Made by a program: the position numbers and the translations under genes. DNA of 64,000 nt. It comes from Ahaetulla prasina. Taxonomy: Eukaryota > Chordata > Lepidosauria > Squamata > Colubridae. The stretch is taken from the NCBI RefSeq assembly GCF_028640845.1, contig NC_080546.1:78625757-78689756 (forward strand), written 5' to 3'. Positions within the stretch are counted from its first letter, which is position 1. Each line of letters opens with the position of its first letter. The notes beneath the pieces are model-generated. The model had not been told where the DNA came from. It saw nothing but the letters and a program-made list of their open reading frames with translations, and did no database searches. This document shows positions 1 through 11,735 of this stretch, in pieces.

Positions 1-27
1 GCTTGAGAAAGCTACTTTCTCTATACT

Positions 28-389
28 AGGTAAAGATAAAGGTTCCCCTCGCACATACATGCTAGTCGTTGCCGACTCTAGGGGGCGGTGCTCATCTCCG
101 TTTCAAAGCCGAAGAGCCAGCGCTGTCCCAAGACGTCTCCGTGGTCATGTGGCCGGCATGACTCAACGCCAAAGGCGCACGGAACGCTGTTACCTTCCCA
201 TCAAAGGTGGTCGCTATTTTTTCTACTTGCATTTTTTACGTGCTTTCAAAACTGCTAGGTTGGCAGAAGCTGGGATAAGTAACAGGAGCTCACTCAGTTA
301 CACGGCAGCACTAGGGATTCGAACCGTTGAGCTGCCGACTTTTCGATCGACAAGCTCAGCGTCCTAGCCCCTGAGCCACTGCGTGCCTC
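28..389 (-). mobile_element. Sauria-type tRNA-derived SINE
   Basis: Read on the minus strand it begins with a tRNA-like head whose A box (GTGGCTCAGGGGC-like) and B box (GGTTCGAATCC) are visible, and it ends in GGGGAACCTTTATCTTTAC. The same element recurs ten more times in this window. Confidence 0.9.
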
Positions 390-400
390 TATATTCTCTA

Positions 401-402
<2 letters not shown>

Positions 403-464
<62 letters not shown>

Positions 465-466
465 TC
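403..466. repeat. (AT)n microsatellite
   Basis: An uninterrupted AT dinucleotide run directly downstream of the SINE head. Confidence 0.95.
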
Positions 467-1234
467 TATACTAAATGAATACTAATTTCAGATTATTTAT
501 CATTGAAGTTTGTTTTACTTATTTCCTATTTCCTGAACGATTTGTTGTCATTGTTATTTTAATGATGACTCTAAGCAGAGTTAGACCTGGTTACCATTTC
601 AAAGAAAGATAACTAGAACTATTAGAAAACTGAAAAACATCCAGAAAAAATGCAGTAGGAAATTTCTTCCACTATTACCAAAAACTATGTGTCTTCATAG
701 TTACTATCAAGAATTGAGCCCAGCTTGAAAGATTGCTACCTCTTTCTATGTTCAGATAATCTTTTAGCATGTTGGAAATCATATACCATCTTATGCCAGT
801 CTATTTTGTCTGAATTTTGGTGGCAGATATAAATACCCTTTATATCACATCCAAGAAGAATTTGTCAGTCTAATATTAGACTGTGCAGAGATGGACAAAT
901 TGACTTTAAAAATAAAAGACAAAGAAGGCACAGAATATTACCTGACATGGAATAGATTTTGTGAGTGGTTAGAGATAAGAGGTAGAAATTAGATGAAGAA
1001 AGATTATTGCTATGTATGAATTAAATTTAAAGATGGTTTATAATTATAAATATGCCAATATAATCAACAGAATTATAAATAAGCTAATATAAAGAGAAAC
1101 TTAGCCAAAACTATTCTGTTACGTTATTACTATTGTTACCAGTATATGTGTTAGTATTTCTTTTTGTTTTCTCTTTGTTTCTCTTTTGTAAATGATTCCC
1201 ACTGACAATACACTGTATTCAAAATGTTGATGAA

Positions 1235-1275
<41 letters not shown>

Positions 1276-2341
1276 ACAAACAGTAAATGAAACCCAGAGA
1301 AGAATCTGTCTATCGGAGGCAAATTTGTATACAATACCCACTTATTTGAATCCATTTTTAAGTCTCAGAAATTCAGAACAACGTCTTAATCTTGTTGTCC
1401 AGTGCAAAACTGTCCCTGGATGACTTGGTTCTTTTATTTATGCAACTCGCCTTTGTCTTTTTCTAATCTCAGACTTGAAGGATCCTTCTGTTTCGTTTTC
1501 TGAGGTGGAAACATAAATATCTCATTAAAGCATTAGGGCTGATGGGGAGGGTTTCCGGGGGGGGGAGTGGGGGAGGGGAGGTGCTTGGTCTGTTCCAAAA
1601 AAAGAAGAGGTCAAGGGTCAGTTGTAAGCAACAGTGTTGGGAAAGCATGTTTTCTTTTAGAAAGTGGAGTTTTGACTTCATCCCTCCCTTGCTAATTTCA
1701 CTCATTGGCCTCTGAAGTGGCTTTGGTTTCAGGGTCAAAGAAGGCCCCACTTAGAGACAGCTATTAAAATAAGATAGGAAAGCTAACAAGGACAGAACTG
1801 TGTTTTGAAAATAGAGGGCCAAATAAAGTCTTATGCCCTATCAGAACTAAAGACAACTGTAATCCATTCTCAGCCCATGAAGAAGCTGGGTAAAATATTT
1901 TTGTCTGAGGAGAAACAACATTGGAAAAGTGGAAGGGCTTCACTCTTAACCCTATCGTCTTCCCCTGTTGATCTAGTTAACCATTTCCATATGAGCAAAC
2001 AACTGCAGTGATGGTTCTTTTTTAGGGTATCTCCATTAGGTGTTCTGTTTCCCCTTAAAAGTACGCTAAGAAGATGCCAATGAATGCTTGAACCAAAGCA
2101 AAACTTCGTCCGAACCTTTCCTATGGGAAAAGAAAGAGAAGGAGAAGATGATGACCATTAATTAACCTGGTCTACTTTTTACATCTCTCCATTTCACCAA
2201 TCCGAAATCTAACTCCTGTAATGGGTACCAGTGTAGATATTATTTACCGACTTTGAAATCTATGCTTGCCAGGTTCGGATGCATCTCCTGGAGGTCAATA
2301 AGGAACCAAACCTTTGTAGATCTATCATAGGATAAGTCTTA
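467..2341. other. No gene; AT-rich intergenic DNA
   Basis: I recognise no gene or transposon. It holds an (AAAT)n run at 1229-1276 and a G-rich run at about 1557-1582. The short open frames have no family resemblance. Confidence 0.6.
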
Positions 2342-2349
2342 TCTTAACT

Positions 2350-2931
2350 CAGGGGTTTGGACCGGATTGCCCGATCTGGTAGTGATGGCAGCGGGTGGTT
2401 TGGAGAACCGATAGCATGCCCAGCTGAGCCGCGCGATCATCATCATTTTTATCATGGAACTGAAAGAAGATGGTGCCTTTTCTTTGGCCGAAAAAATGCT
2501 TTTAAAAGTTAAAAAAAAAAAGCCTCTGGTGATCGCGCGGCTCAGCTGGGATCTTCTGAACTCTTTAAAAGCATTTTTTCTACAAGCTCTTCGGCCGAAG
2601 ATCCTGTAAAAAAAAATGCTTTTGAAGGGTTCTGGCAATCAGGCAACTCAGCTGGGATCATCAGAACCCTTTTAAAGCACTTTTTCTACAACCTCTTCAG
2701 CCAAAGAGGCTGTAAAAAAAATGCTTTTAAAAGGCTCCTCTGGCTGAGTTGCCTGATCATCAGAGGCTTTTAAAAGCATTTTTTCTCTTTTTCGGCCGAA
2801 GAGGTTGTAGAAAAAATGTTTTTAAAAGTAAAAAAAAAAAAAGTTGGCCACCCCCACCCAGTCACATTACCTCCCCACCACCAAGCCACGCCCACAGAAC
2901 CGGTAGTAACAAAATTTACATTTCACCCCTG
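2350..2931. mobile_element. hAT-type non-autonomous element (family B)
   Basis: It starts CAGGGG and ends ATTTCACCCCTG, and is flanked by a perfect 8-bp duplication TCTTAACT (2342-2349 and 2932-2939), the hAT signature. The interior is made of repeated hairpins built from TTTTAAAAGCATTTTTTCT and CTCTTCGGCCGAAGAG blocks. It has no coding capacity. Confidence 0.88.
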
Positions 2932-3298
2932 TCTTAACTATATAGGATAAGGTGCAAAATATTCAGCATTCTAAGTGTTTTGGATGGAGATGCTCTGTCT
3001 CAAGTCATTTGGAGAAGGGCATGCATTTATTCCATCAAAGGCTCAACTGATTTGCATTGGGTACAATCGCTTTGCCTCTGCTATTTTTCTTACCCTATTC
3101 TTGCCTGTGTTAAACTTTTGAATATCTAAGCTGATCGAACACACAGTTTCCTTTTGGAACCATCAATTTAATAGTTAAAGTGGGGATTAATACTTTAAAC
3201 CCAAAGCATTTGTTTGTTTGTTTTTATGTTGTGAGGCAAAAAAACAACAACGAATAGCAAACAATGGTGTTTCTGAGGAAATTGGGATTAGACTATAT

Positions 3299-3320
3299 AT
3301 GTGTGTGTGTGTGTGTGTGT
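3299..3320. repeat. (TG)n microsatellite
   Basis: A short TG dinucleotide run next to the following SINE. Confidence 0.9.
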
Positions 3321-3324
3321 AATA

Positions 3325-3678
3325 GGGACACAGTGGGCTCAGTGGCTAAGATGCTGAGCTTGTTGATCGAAAGGTTGGCAGTTCAGCAGTTCGAATCCCT
3401 AGTGCTGTGTAATGGGGTGAGCTCCCGTTAGTTGACCCAGCTTCTGCCAACCTAGCAGTTCTAAAGCACGTAAAAAAAAAGTAGAAAAATAGGGACCATC
3501 TTTGGTGGGAAGGTAACAGCCTTTGGCATTTAGTCATGCTGGCCACATGACCACAGAGACGTCGTCGGACAGCGCTGGCTCTTCGGCTTTGAAACGGAGA
3601 TGAGCACCGCCCCCCTAGAGTTGAGAACAATTAGCACATTTTGATCGACAAGCTCAGTGTCTTAGCCACTGATCCTGT
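3325..3678 (+). mobile_element. Sauria-type SINE with inverted head fragment
   Basis: A + strand SINE body runs to about 3640. It is followed by a minus-oriented piece of another SINE head (GATCGACAAGCTCAGTGTC), so two copies are fused. Confidence 0.85.
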
Positions 3679-4309
3679 TTAGATATAAGCAGGTGAAACA
3701 TAACACTTAGAAGCCAGGAACAAAAATTGTGTTACATAGTGTTATCAATTCTATGCTACAACTGCTAAAACTACAATACAGGAAACTCTAGACGCGACTT
3801 AAGCTTATCAGTGTGCAGGTTGTAGTTATCATAAATAGGGAAATTATTTCTCCTGTCCTCAGAACAGAACCCATACAGGATGAAAATAGACACTGTAGAC
3901 TGTTGGACTGGATATGCCGGTCTGATTCTTCAAAACCACCCAGTGTGGCTGGATGTTCCTTGAATACCGACACATTTCCTGTGGTTCCTTTGAAATATTC
4001 AAAGCTGTGTAGGGTTGGGCAGAGAGGATTAAAATTATTTTGTACATAAACTTCCAAAAGGTCATGATTTCCTAATAAATTTAATCTAATAAATACTTTC
4101 TAATGACCCAACTCTCTCTTTCGGTACCAACTGGAAAAGATTCTCAAAGATGTGACAAGGTATGGTTCTTACCATAGTTGGCTGAATTATCTGAGGGATT
4201 GGAAGTCACTTAGATAAATATTGTAAAGAAGGGATAAGGGTAATTAAAAGCTTAGCTTTTGGAAGTAGCGCTAAATAATACAACCCAGAGAGTGCAAACA
4301 TATTTGTAC
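3679..4309. other. No gene recognised
   Basis: Single-copy-looking sequence with overlapping short open frames on both strands and no family resemblance. Confidence 0.55.
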
Positions 4310-4478
4310 CAGAGGTGGGTTTCAGCAGGTTCTGACCAGTTTGGAAAACCGGTAGTAAAAATTCTGACTGGCCCCACCCCCATCTATTCTCTGCCTCCCA
4401 AGTCCCAGCTGATCGGGAGGGAATGGGGATTTTTGCAGTAACCTTCCCCTGGAGTGAAGTGGGAATGGAGATTTGTTC
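4310..4478 (-). mobile_element. hAT-type element, family A, truncated
   Basis: It starts CAGAGGTGGGTTTCAGCAGG, the inverted end of the family seen intact at 31770 and 50222, and breaks off inside the body. Confidence 0.75.
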
Positions 4479-4636
4479 AGGCTGACATTCTGTGCAATGT
4501 GTGATTAAAAAGTATTCTGCTCTGAATATACTGAAATTGACTAATTTAGCTGAAATTATAATATCAATTTGTTCCTGAATTGGAACGTTCCTATATTTGT
4601 GGGACTGCCACAAAGAAGAGTGGGTCAACCTCATAT

Positions 4637-4985
4637 CCAAAGCACCAGGAGGCAGAACAAGAAGCAATGGATGGAAACTGAACAAAGAGAGAAGCAACCT
4701 ACAACTAAGGAGTAAATTTTATGACAGCAAGAACAATCAACCAGTGGAATAACTTGCCTTAGAACAGAAGTTCTAAGTGCTTCAGCACTGTTGATTTTTA
4801 AAAAGACAAAGAAGAGTCCACCTATTCTCCAAAGCACCTGAAGGCAGGACAAGAAAAGTGCATGGAAACTAATCAAGGAGAGAAGCAACCTGGAACTAAG
4901 GAGATAGTTTCTGACAGAACAATCAACCAGTGGAATAACTTGCCTTCAGAAGTTGTGAGTGCTCCATCCAGGCTGCACCCTCCCA
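4637..4985 (+). mobile_element. Two tandem CR1 ORF2 C-terminal fragments
   Basis: Two adjacent copies (about 4637-4800 and 4801-4985) of the same CR1 segment read toward the motif TINQWNNLPSEVVSAPS, typical of CR1 reverse transcriptase ends. Both are broken. Confidence 0.75.
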
Positions 4986-5075
4986 AGCTCCGTTTTCACT
5001 GGCAGAGGGTTGCAGAAGCAAATAGTAATTTATTAGCTCTTCTTGCAGTCCACAGTAGTCTTCATAACATCTTTG

Positions 5076-5525
5076 TCTTCCTTCCTTCCTTCCTTCCTTC
5101 CTTCCTTCCTTCCTTCCTTCCTTCCTTCCTTCCTTCCTTCCTTCCTTCCTGTGGTGGGATTCAATTTCTTTTATTACTGGTTCTGTGGGCATGGTTTGTT
5201 GGCCGTGGCTTGGTGGCCATGGCTTGGTGGGCATGGCAGGGGAAGGATACTGTAAAATCTCCATTCCCTCCCTACTCCAGGGGAAGGATACTGCAAAATC
5301 CCATTCTCTCCCGATCAGCTGGGACTTGGAAGGCAGAGAATAGATGGGGGCGGGCCAGTCAGAGGTGGTATTTACCGGTTCTCCGAACTACTCAAAGTTT
5401 CCACTACCGGTTCTCCAGAACTGGTCAGGACCTGCTGAAACCCACCTCTCCTTCCTTCCTTCCTTCCTTCCTTCCTTCCTTCCTTCCTTCCTTCCTTCCT
5501 TCCTTCCTTCCTTCCTTCCTTCCTT
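5076..5525. repeat. (CTTC)n microsatellite split by an hAT family A element
   Basis: CTTC runs at 5076-5149 and about 5449-5525 flank a family A element (about 5150-5448) that starts TGTGGTGGGATTCAA and ends GAAACCCACCTCTC. The element appears to have inserted within the microsatellite. Confidence 0.85.
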
Positions 5526-5946
5526 TTATTTTTATTTTATTTTATTTATTTTGTCACATAGTATATATAAGCATAAGCATGTAATAACTATACAATATAT
5601 AAGCATATATATAAGTATGAGTGTGTAATAACTAAATTAATTGGATATAACGAAAGGAAACAATAGGACAGGAACAATAGGCACACTTGTGCTGTTATGT
5701 ATGCCCCTTACAGACCTCTTAGAAATGGGGTGAGGTCAATAGTAGACAGTTTTTGGTTGAAGCTTTGGGGATTTTAGGAAGAGACCACAGAGTCAGGTAG
5801 TTTATTCCAAGCATTAACAACTCTGTTACTGAAGTCATATTTTCTGCAGTCAAGATTGGGGCGGTTAACATTAAGCTTAAATCTATTGTGTGCTCATGTA
5901 TTGTTGCAAATTAAGCTGAAGTAGTCTTCGACAGGAAGGACATTGT
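5526..5946 (-). mobile_element. CR1/L2-like LINE 3' end (LINE-2 type)
   Basis: The minus strand matches the 3' end seen intact at 29885-30560, including the TTTGTCACA-adjacent T-rich tail and a decayed ORF end. A second CTTC run (5947-6009) interrupts its 5' side. Confidence 0.8.
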
Positions 5947-6009
5947 CCTTCCTTCCTTCCTTCCTTCCTTCCTTCCTTCCTTCCTTCCTTCCTTCCTTCC
6001 TTCCTTCCT
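5947..6009. repeat. (CTTC)n microsatellite
   Basis: A pure tetranucleotide run beginning inside LINE sequence. Confidence 0.95.
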
Positions 6010-7133
6010 GATTTGTAAAAAGCCATATTGAATCATTTTTTAAAAAACACCACCACCACATTCTCTCTTAACAGATCACAATAATTTTTGAAAGACATGG
6101 CTTCACAGGTCATAGAGCTGGATATAACTCTTTCTTATTGAGTAATATTCTTCCTGATTATCTTAAAGCAACATCTACATGTGCTGTGATCTAACAGGTA
6201 AGAAAACATGGGGAAAAGTTAGCAAGCATAATGTCAGGTCAGAGAATGATTTTATATACAAAAAGAGGAGAGCATGGTGGTTTGTTTCAAGCCAGCATCT
6301 GAACAAAACAATTATACCAATAATATTTGCAGCTAAACAATTATTCAATGTAGCAGAATTTACAACCACATTTCTTAAACATTAGAGCCATGCAAAAATA
6401 TATGTCTATGCAGGCATGTGCGTGTGTTCCTATTTTTCTTTTCTTTAAAAAGAAAGTGACATTGATTTTCAACCACAACCAAAAAATAGGGATCCATTTT
6501 GGGAAACTCAGGGAAGCGATGTCATCAACAGGAAGACATTTCGGAAGGAAGAGTTGGAACAGTTGGCCTGACTAGCATCCAGCTTTGCTCTGGCACACAA
6601 CAGCATCTCTCACCAGGGCCAAGTAAATTCACTGGAGCAGATGTTCAGTGGTAAGTTGCTAGCTGTTGTTTTGGAGTGTTGCATCTATTTTCTGGATGCC
6701 TATTTGTTCATACAGTCCCATATCCATGATTATGAACTATCTGATCTGAACTTATCTGCAGGAAGAAGTGAGAGATCGGCTGAGAACCAGAAGCTGTGGA
6801 GCAAATGGAAAAATGCTCACATAAGGACATCTGAACCTCTTTATTTCTTCTGAGAAATTCCCTAAATAAGACATGGAGGGGAGAAGGCAATCAACTGGGA
6901 TAGATGACTTTTCTGGAGAGCCACATCAGCCCCAGTTAGTTGGTGTGTTAGTTCACACTAAGTGAACTGTTCAACTTAAGATGTTCAATGGCTACAGGTC
7001 CCACATCTTGATTTGGAGAACCATGTTATGGTAGGATGACAACTGAGAACAATTATTTGGAAAAGAAAGAAGAGAAATCCAACAGCATACAAGGCACTGT
7101 CTTCTTTCAGTTCCATTTTAAGATGACTAAAAG
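6010..7133. other. No gene recognised
   Basis: Mostly single-copy-looking DNA. No coding exon, RNA gene or clear transposon is seen. Confidence 0.55.
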
Positions 7134-7336
7134 CAGTGGTGAAATCCACATTTTTTTACTACCGGTTCTGTGGGCGTGTCTTGGTGGGCGTATTTTAGTG
7201 GGCATGGCAAGGGAAAGATACTGCAAAATCTCCATTCCCACCCCACTTTGGAGCCAGCCAGAGGTGGTATTTGCCAGTTCTCTGAACTGCTCAAAATTTC
7301 CGCTACTGTTTCTCCAGAACCTGTCAGAACCTGCTG
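7134..7336 (+). mobile_element. hAT-type element, family A
   Basis: It starts CAGTGGTGAAATCCA and has the family A body (CTACCGGTTCTGTGGGCGTG). The right terminus is lost after AGAACCTGCTGG, so no duplication can be scored. Confidence 0.8.
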
Positions 7337-8037
7337 GTATAAAAGTATAAGTACAGTACTTATTATTATTTGCCCTTCTCCCTGTCTCTCTCACACACAG
7401 ATACATCTCGATACAAACTAATATTAAACGGGAGAATTAGATTTTCTACCCTGTCCTTGACTCTATTTTCTTCCCTTTAATGTCTTCATTCTTGATGCTA
7501 GTTTACTACAGGAAATTATAGCCTAATCAGACAATAAAACCAGCCAGGAGACAGTAATTCTAGCCATAGACTGGAGCAGATAAAGGCCTGGGTTTTAAGC
7601 CTAAGAGATAACAAGCGTGTGCATTTTTCTTCCTCATTACTCTGTGAAGAGTTTTCCACACTATTTCCTGCTTGACGTTACACACAGTACTATAAGCATC
7701 CTACACAGAATTAAGTGAGAAGAGAGATGCTGTCAGGACCAACCTAGGAACTTTTTCACAAGTTAATCTCTCAAAGAGCACACAGTCTTTATATAATAGA
7801 TCTGTCTTTGCAAATTAGAAGTCCGTTTCCTTGTCATTAAGGCCAGGTTTCAGATGCTAAACAGATAATACCAAATCTATCCATCATGCTTCATCTGCGT
7901 TTAGCCAGGAGCTGATGAAATAAAACAACAATAAATGTTTAAAGCTAGCCTTTTAAAAATTAGTTTAAAAACAGCTGCTGTTACAGTAGGAACAACCAAG
8001 GCAAACTGTAAATACTAGCCTCTTAATTGTCCCTCAA
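7337..8037. other. No gene recognised
   Basis: AT-rich single-copy-looking sequence with no supported feature. Confidence 0.5.
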
Positions 8038-8425
8038 ATATAATTCTTTATTGGCCAAGTGTGATTGGACACACAAGGAATTTGTCTCCGGTGCATAAGC
8101 TCTCAGTGTACCTAAAAGATATGAGTGATAAATCATGATCATAGTCATCATAAAAATACATGAATCATAAGATACAACACTTTGTGATAATCATAGGACA
8201 CTAAATAAGTGATCAACAAAAATCATACTAGGAAACTAATAAAACAATATTTAATATTTATAAAACAATATATAAGGATACCAGTAACAAAGTTAGAATC
8301 ATAAGTAGAAAAGGAGATAGGTAATACGAAGGATGAGAATAATAATAGTAATACAGTCTTAGTAAATAGTTTGACAGTGTTGTGGGAATCAGCCTTAGCA
8401 AACCCAACTTAAGTAGGGTTGGATT
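8038..8425 (-). mobile_element. CR1/L3-like LINE 3' end
   Basis: TTTATTGGCCAAGTGTGATT followed by GGACACACAAGGAATTTGTC is the minus-strand 3' end of the family that carries (AATAG)n tails elsewhere in this window. This copy has no long pentanucleotide run. Confidence 0.8.
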
Positions 8426-8774
8426 TATTCGATATTTCAATGAAACACCATTAAGAGTTCTATAGGTTAGGGTTAGGGTTAACTGGGAAAAAAGACCCAG
8501 TTAATTTTTGAGGAATTAAATAAAACAATATTAAAATATATTTGGCAAGGAAAAAAGCAAGTCACACCAACTTCTTAGCTTAGCAACAGAAATTCTGCTA
8601 CTGGTTATGGTCGTTCAGTCGAGGACTGCCACCAATATTATTGTTTGTGTTAAAAGGTTGAAGCACTAAAAAAAAAACATAGACTGAAAATAGAATGTGT
8701 GAATTCTCTGGTAATGCTCCTGGAGCAAGACCAGATGACCGAATAATAAAAATTGCATCTAAAATCTCAAAAGT

Positions 8775-8945
8775 GCTTTTTTTTTAAAAGAGGCAACTGG
8801 ACTTTCTGGTTTTTCTTTGAAGACGTTTCGCTTCTCATCCAAGAAGCTTCTTCGGCTCTGAAGAAGGTTCTTGGATGAGAAGTGAAACGTCTTCCAAGAA
8901 AAACCAGAAAGTCCAGTTGCCTCTTTTAAAAAAAGCACCTTTGGG
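8775..8945. mobile_element. Penelope-like palindrome
   Basis: Two head-to-head copies of a segment containing CTTCTCATCCAAGAAGCTTC form an imperfect palindrome of about 140 bp. The same segment occurs at 18926, 30663, 40905 and 48380. The Penelope assignment is inferred from the inverted layout and decayed coding traces in the longer copies. Confidence 0.6.
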
Positions 8946-9139
8946 ACAACCATGACCTGGATGAATAGAATCTCCGTAGACATTGCCTCTAGAACCATGA
9001 GTAGAAGTTGTAAACCTGTTTTAGGTGGACAGTTCTAACGTGAATCTTTCTCCACTATTGTGAAGAGTTTTTTTTTTTTAATGCTTGAAGTTTAAAAAGT
9101 GTGTGTCGTTTTCCTGCTTGATCATTTAACAATTTGTAT

Positions 9140-9395
9140 GGTTTTAAAGGCAGGACAAGAAGCAACAGATGGAAATTAATCAAGGAGAACTAAGGATAAA
9201 TTTCCTGACAGTTAGAACAATTAATCAGTGGAACAACCTCCAGAAGTTGTAAATGCTCCAACACTGGAAGTTTTTAAGAAGAGATTGGACAACCATTTGA
9301 CTGAGGTGGTGTAGGGTTTCCTGCCTATGCAGGGGGTTGGACTAGAAGACCTCCAAGGTCCCTTCCAACTGTATTGTTCTGTTCTGTTCTGTTCT
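9140..9395 (+). mobile_element. CR1 3' end
   Basis: It encodes a decayed TINQWNNLQKL stretch, followed by the CR1 terminal motif GGTTGGACTAGAAGACCTCC and AAGGTCCCTTCCAAC, then a short GTTCT run. Confidence 0.9.
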
Positions 9396-9579
9396 GTATT
9401 TTTAACTTTGTAAGATGGTTTTAAATTCAGAATGGTTTCATATATGCTTTTCCAGTCAGGACCCAACCTTGAGTCTACATCCCTGAAGGAATAATTGGCC
9501 CAGGTCAGCTGGCTTACTTCTTTCCTAAATCAGAATTTACTATATCCCAATTCCTGGATTAATATATGAACCACTACAC

Positions 9580-9893
9580 CAGGGGCCAGCAACCTGCGGC
9601 TCTGGAACCGCATGTGGCTCTTTCATCCGTCTGCTGCGGCTCCTTGTTGCCGGTTGGCTCCATAATTGATAGGGCTTTTGGTTACGACAGGTAGAGGAAA
9701 AAGGACACCACGCTAGGAGGAGACTCTGTGGTGGGGGAACCAGATTTCTTCTTCGGCACAGGGAAAAGGACGCCGCACTAGGAAGAGAATCTATGGTGGG
9801 GGAACCGGACTTCCGGTCAGCTCTAGAATTGAACGGGGGGCTTCAGGTTAGGACCTTTGTGGCTCTTTGAGTGTTTAAGGTTGCCGACCCCTG
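9580..9893. mobile_element. hAT-type non-autonomous element (314 bp)
   Basis: It is flanked by a perfect 8-bp duplication CACTACAC (9572-9579 and 9894-9901). Terminal inverted repeats are CAGGGGCCAGCAACCT and AGGTTGCCGACCCCTG (14 of 16 matching). Two internal copies of a GGACRCCRCRCTAGGA-like segment are present. Confidence 0.92.
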
Positions 9894-10023
9894 CACTACA
9901 CCAAACTGACTTTCTGTTCCTATCCAAACCTCCCAGATAGTGGGATTCCAGGAAAAGCATCTAATTGGTCTCTCTTCAACCCAATTTTTGAAGCTCCAGT
10001 TTTCTGATCAAGAGGCTCTAAGG

Positions 10024-10735
10024 CCATGATGGCAAACCATGGCACGCGTGCCATAGGTGCCACATGGAGCCATATCTGTGGGCACGTGAGCGTTGCCCTA
10101 GCTCAGCTCCAGCATGCATATGTGTGCCAGTCAGCTGATTTTCGGGCCTTCCGGACCCACCGGTAGTTGAGAAACTGGCTGTTTCCGTCTTCAGGAGGGC
10201 CTCCGCGGGGTGGGGTGGAGAAGGCTGTTTTCACCCTCCCCAGGCTCCCAGAAAGGTTCTGGAGCCTCAGGAGGGCAAAAAACAGGCCTTCCGGTCCCAC
10301 CGGAAGTTGAGAAACAGGCCGTTTCCAGCCTCCAGAGGGCCTCCTGGCGGGGGGGGGACAGGCTGTTTTTGCCTCCCCAGTCCAAAAAAGCCTCTGGAGC
10401 CTTGGGAGGGCAAAAAACAGGCCTTCCGGTCCCACCGGAAGTTGAGAAACAGGCTGTTTCCAGCCTCCAGAGGGCCTCCCGGGGTGGGGGGGACAGGCTG
10501 TTTTTGCCTCCCCAGAGTCCAAAAAAGCCTCTGGAGCCTGGGGAGGGCGAAAAAAGGGCCTAGTGGGCCCACCATGCCATTAGTGCCAAAAGGGGGAGGG
10601 GAAGCGTCGGGGGTCATGCACGCATGCACAGGGGTGGGTGGGTTACATTAAATTATGGGTGGGGCACACACGCGCATGACTCCCCGCGGTCCCAACATGT
10701 TTGGCACACAACGGCAAAAAGGTTACCCCTCATTG
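10024..10735. mobile_element. hAT-type element with internal GC-rich minisatellite
   Basis: It starts CCATGATGGCAAACC and ends GGTTACCCCTCATTG, flanked by CTCTAAGG and CTCTAGAG (6 of 8). Inside are three GC-rich tandem units spaced about 134-143 bp (GTTGAGAAAC at about 10161, 10304 and 10441). The same family is cleaner at 56694. The open frames on both strands come from the repeat. Confidence 0.82.
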
Positions 10736-10743
10736 CTCTAGAG

Positions 10744-11468
10744 AGGAAGGGCCACCTAAGACACGATGAGAGTACTTTCAAAACTTCCCACCATAAAAAT
10801 GAAGCTACTGTAATATTCAATCATCTGGTGGAAATTAAACCCCTTATTGACTTCACAAAAGCCTATCAGGAACATCACGACTTTGCCACGGATTAGAAAA
10901 CGACGGTAGCCCATTCACATTGATGTTTTACTTTGAGGTTATTTTACTTATCTGGCCCGCCAATAAATATCGGGGCTGCAGTGAGCTGCGTCTACAGCAT
11001 ATCAGCTTGTTAAGAAGCGTCTTGGACTCTTTAACGTTTCTCCTGTTAGCACGGGAATAGTTACAGATAGTTTGGGAAGCAGAGGAAATGCTCTTTTCAT
11101 TTCGTTGAATGAAAGAAAAAAAAATCCTTAAGGATGTGAGTGCGCTTTCTAATTTTGGAACTGCACGTGGGAGAGGAAGGTAAACAATATTTTATTTTGG
11201 GCTCCGTGGATTTATTGTTTTACTAGTGTGAACTGGTAAGCAGCCAAGCAGACTGCAGCAATGTGTAAATTAATGAATTAAAGACATAACAGCACTTTGG
11301 AAAGCCAAATTCATAGCGTGCCCATATTTGAAAAGAAAAAACAAAACCCCAGCCCACTGTATTTATTCTTCTAATCCACAAAGAAAGAACCTTTTGAGGG
11401 GGTTCGCAAAGAAAAAGGAAATAATGGTCAAGGGATTGAAGCAGTTTTGGTGGGGGCGGGGGGCGTTG
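10744..11468. other. Repeat-poor island, no gene recognised
   Basis: No transposon is recognised. The sequence is less AT-biased than its neighbours and looks single-copy. A regulatory role is possible but not shown. Confidence 0.5.
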
Positions 11469-11476
11469 GTTTAGGA

Positions 11477-11605
11477 CAGGGGTCTCCAACCTTGGTCCCT
11501 TTAAGACTTGTGGACTTCAACTCCAGAGTTCCTCAGCCAGCTGGCTGAGGGACTCTGGGAGTTGAAGTCCACAAGTCTTAAAGGGACCAAGGTTGGAGAC
11601 CCCTG
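11477..11605. mobile_element. Short palindromic hAT-type element
   Basis: A near-perfect hairpin: CAGGGGTCTCCAACCTTGGT at the left and its complement at the right, with GGACTTCAACTC and GAGTTGAAGTCC inside. The flanking duplication is unclear. The same family occurs at 25116 and 48692. Confidence 0.85.
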
Positions 11606-11629
11606 ATCTAGATGGAGGAGTGGGGACCC

Positions 11630-11735
11630 ACGGCCTTTTTGCTGACTTGTGGATTTCATCTCCCAGAATTCCAGAGCCAGCTCGCTGTGGAATTCTGGGA
11701 ATTGAAGTCCACAAGTCATCAAAAGGGCCCCACCT
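11630..11735. repeat. Inverted repeat related to the palindromic hAT family
   Basis: TGACTTGTGGATTTCATCTC pairs with the sequence around GAATTGAAGTCCACAAGTCA. It resembles the preceding element but lacks the CAGGGG ends. Confidence 0.7.

Noticed and set aside
4862..5584. 240-codon + strand frame with long LPSF repeats
   Set aside because: It spans a CR1 fragment, a CTTC microsatellite and an hAT element, so it is not a gene.
8465..8482. Three GGTTAG-type telomere-like units
   Set aside because: Too short to be an interstitial telomere array. Chance or repair origin is likely.
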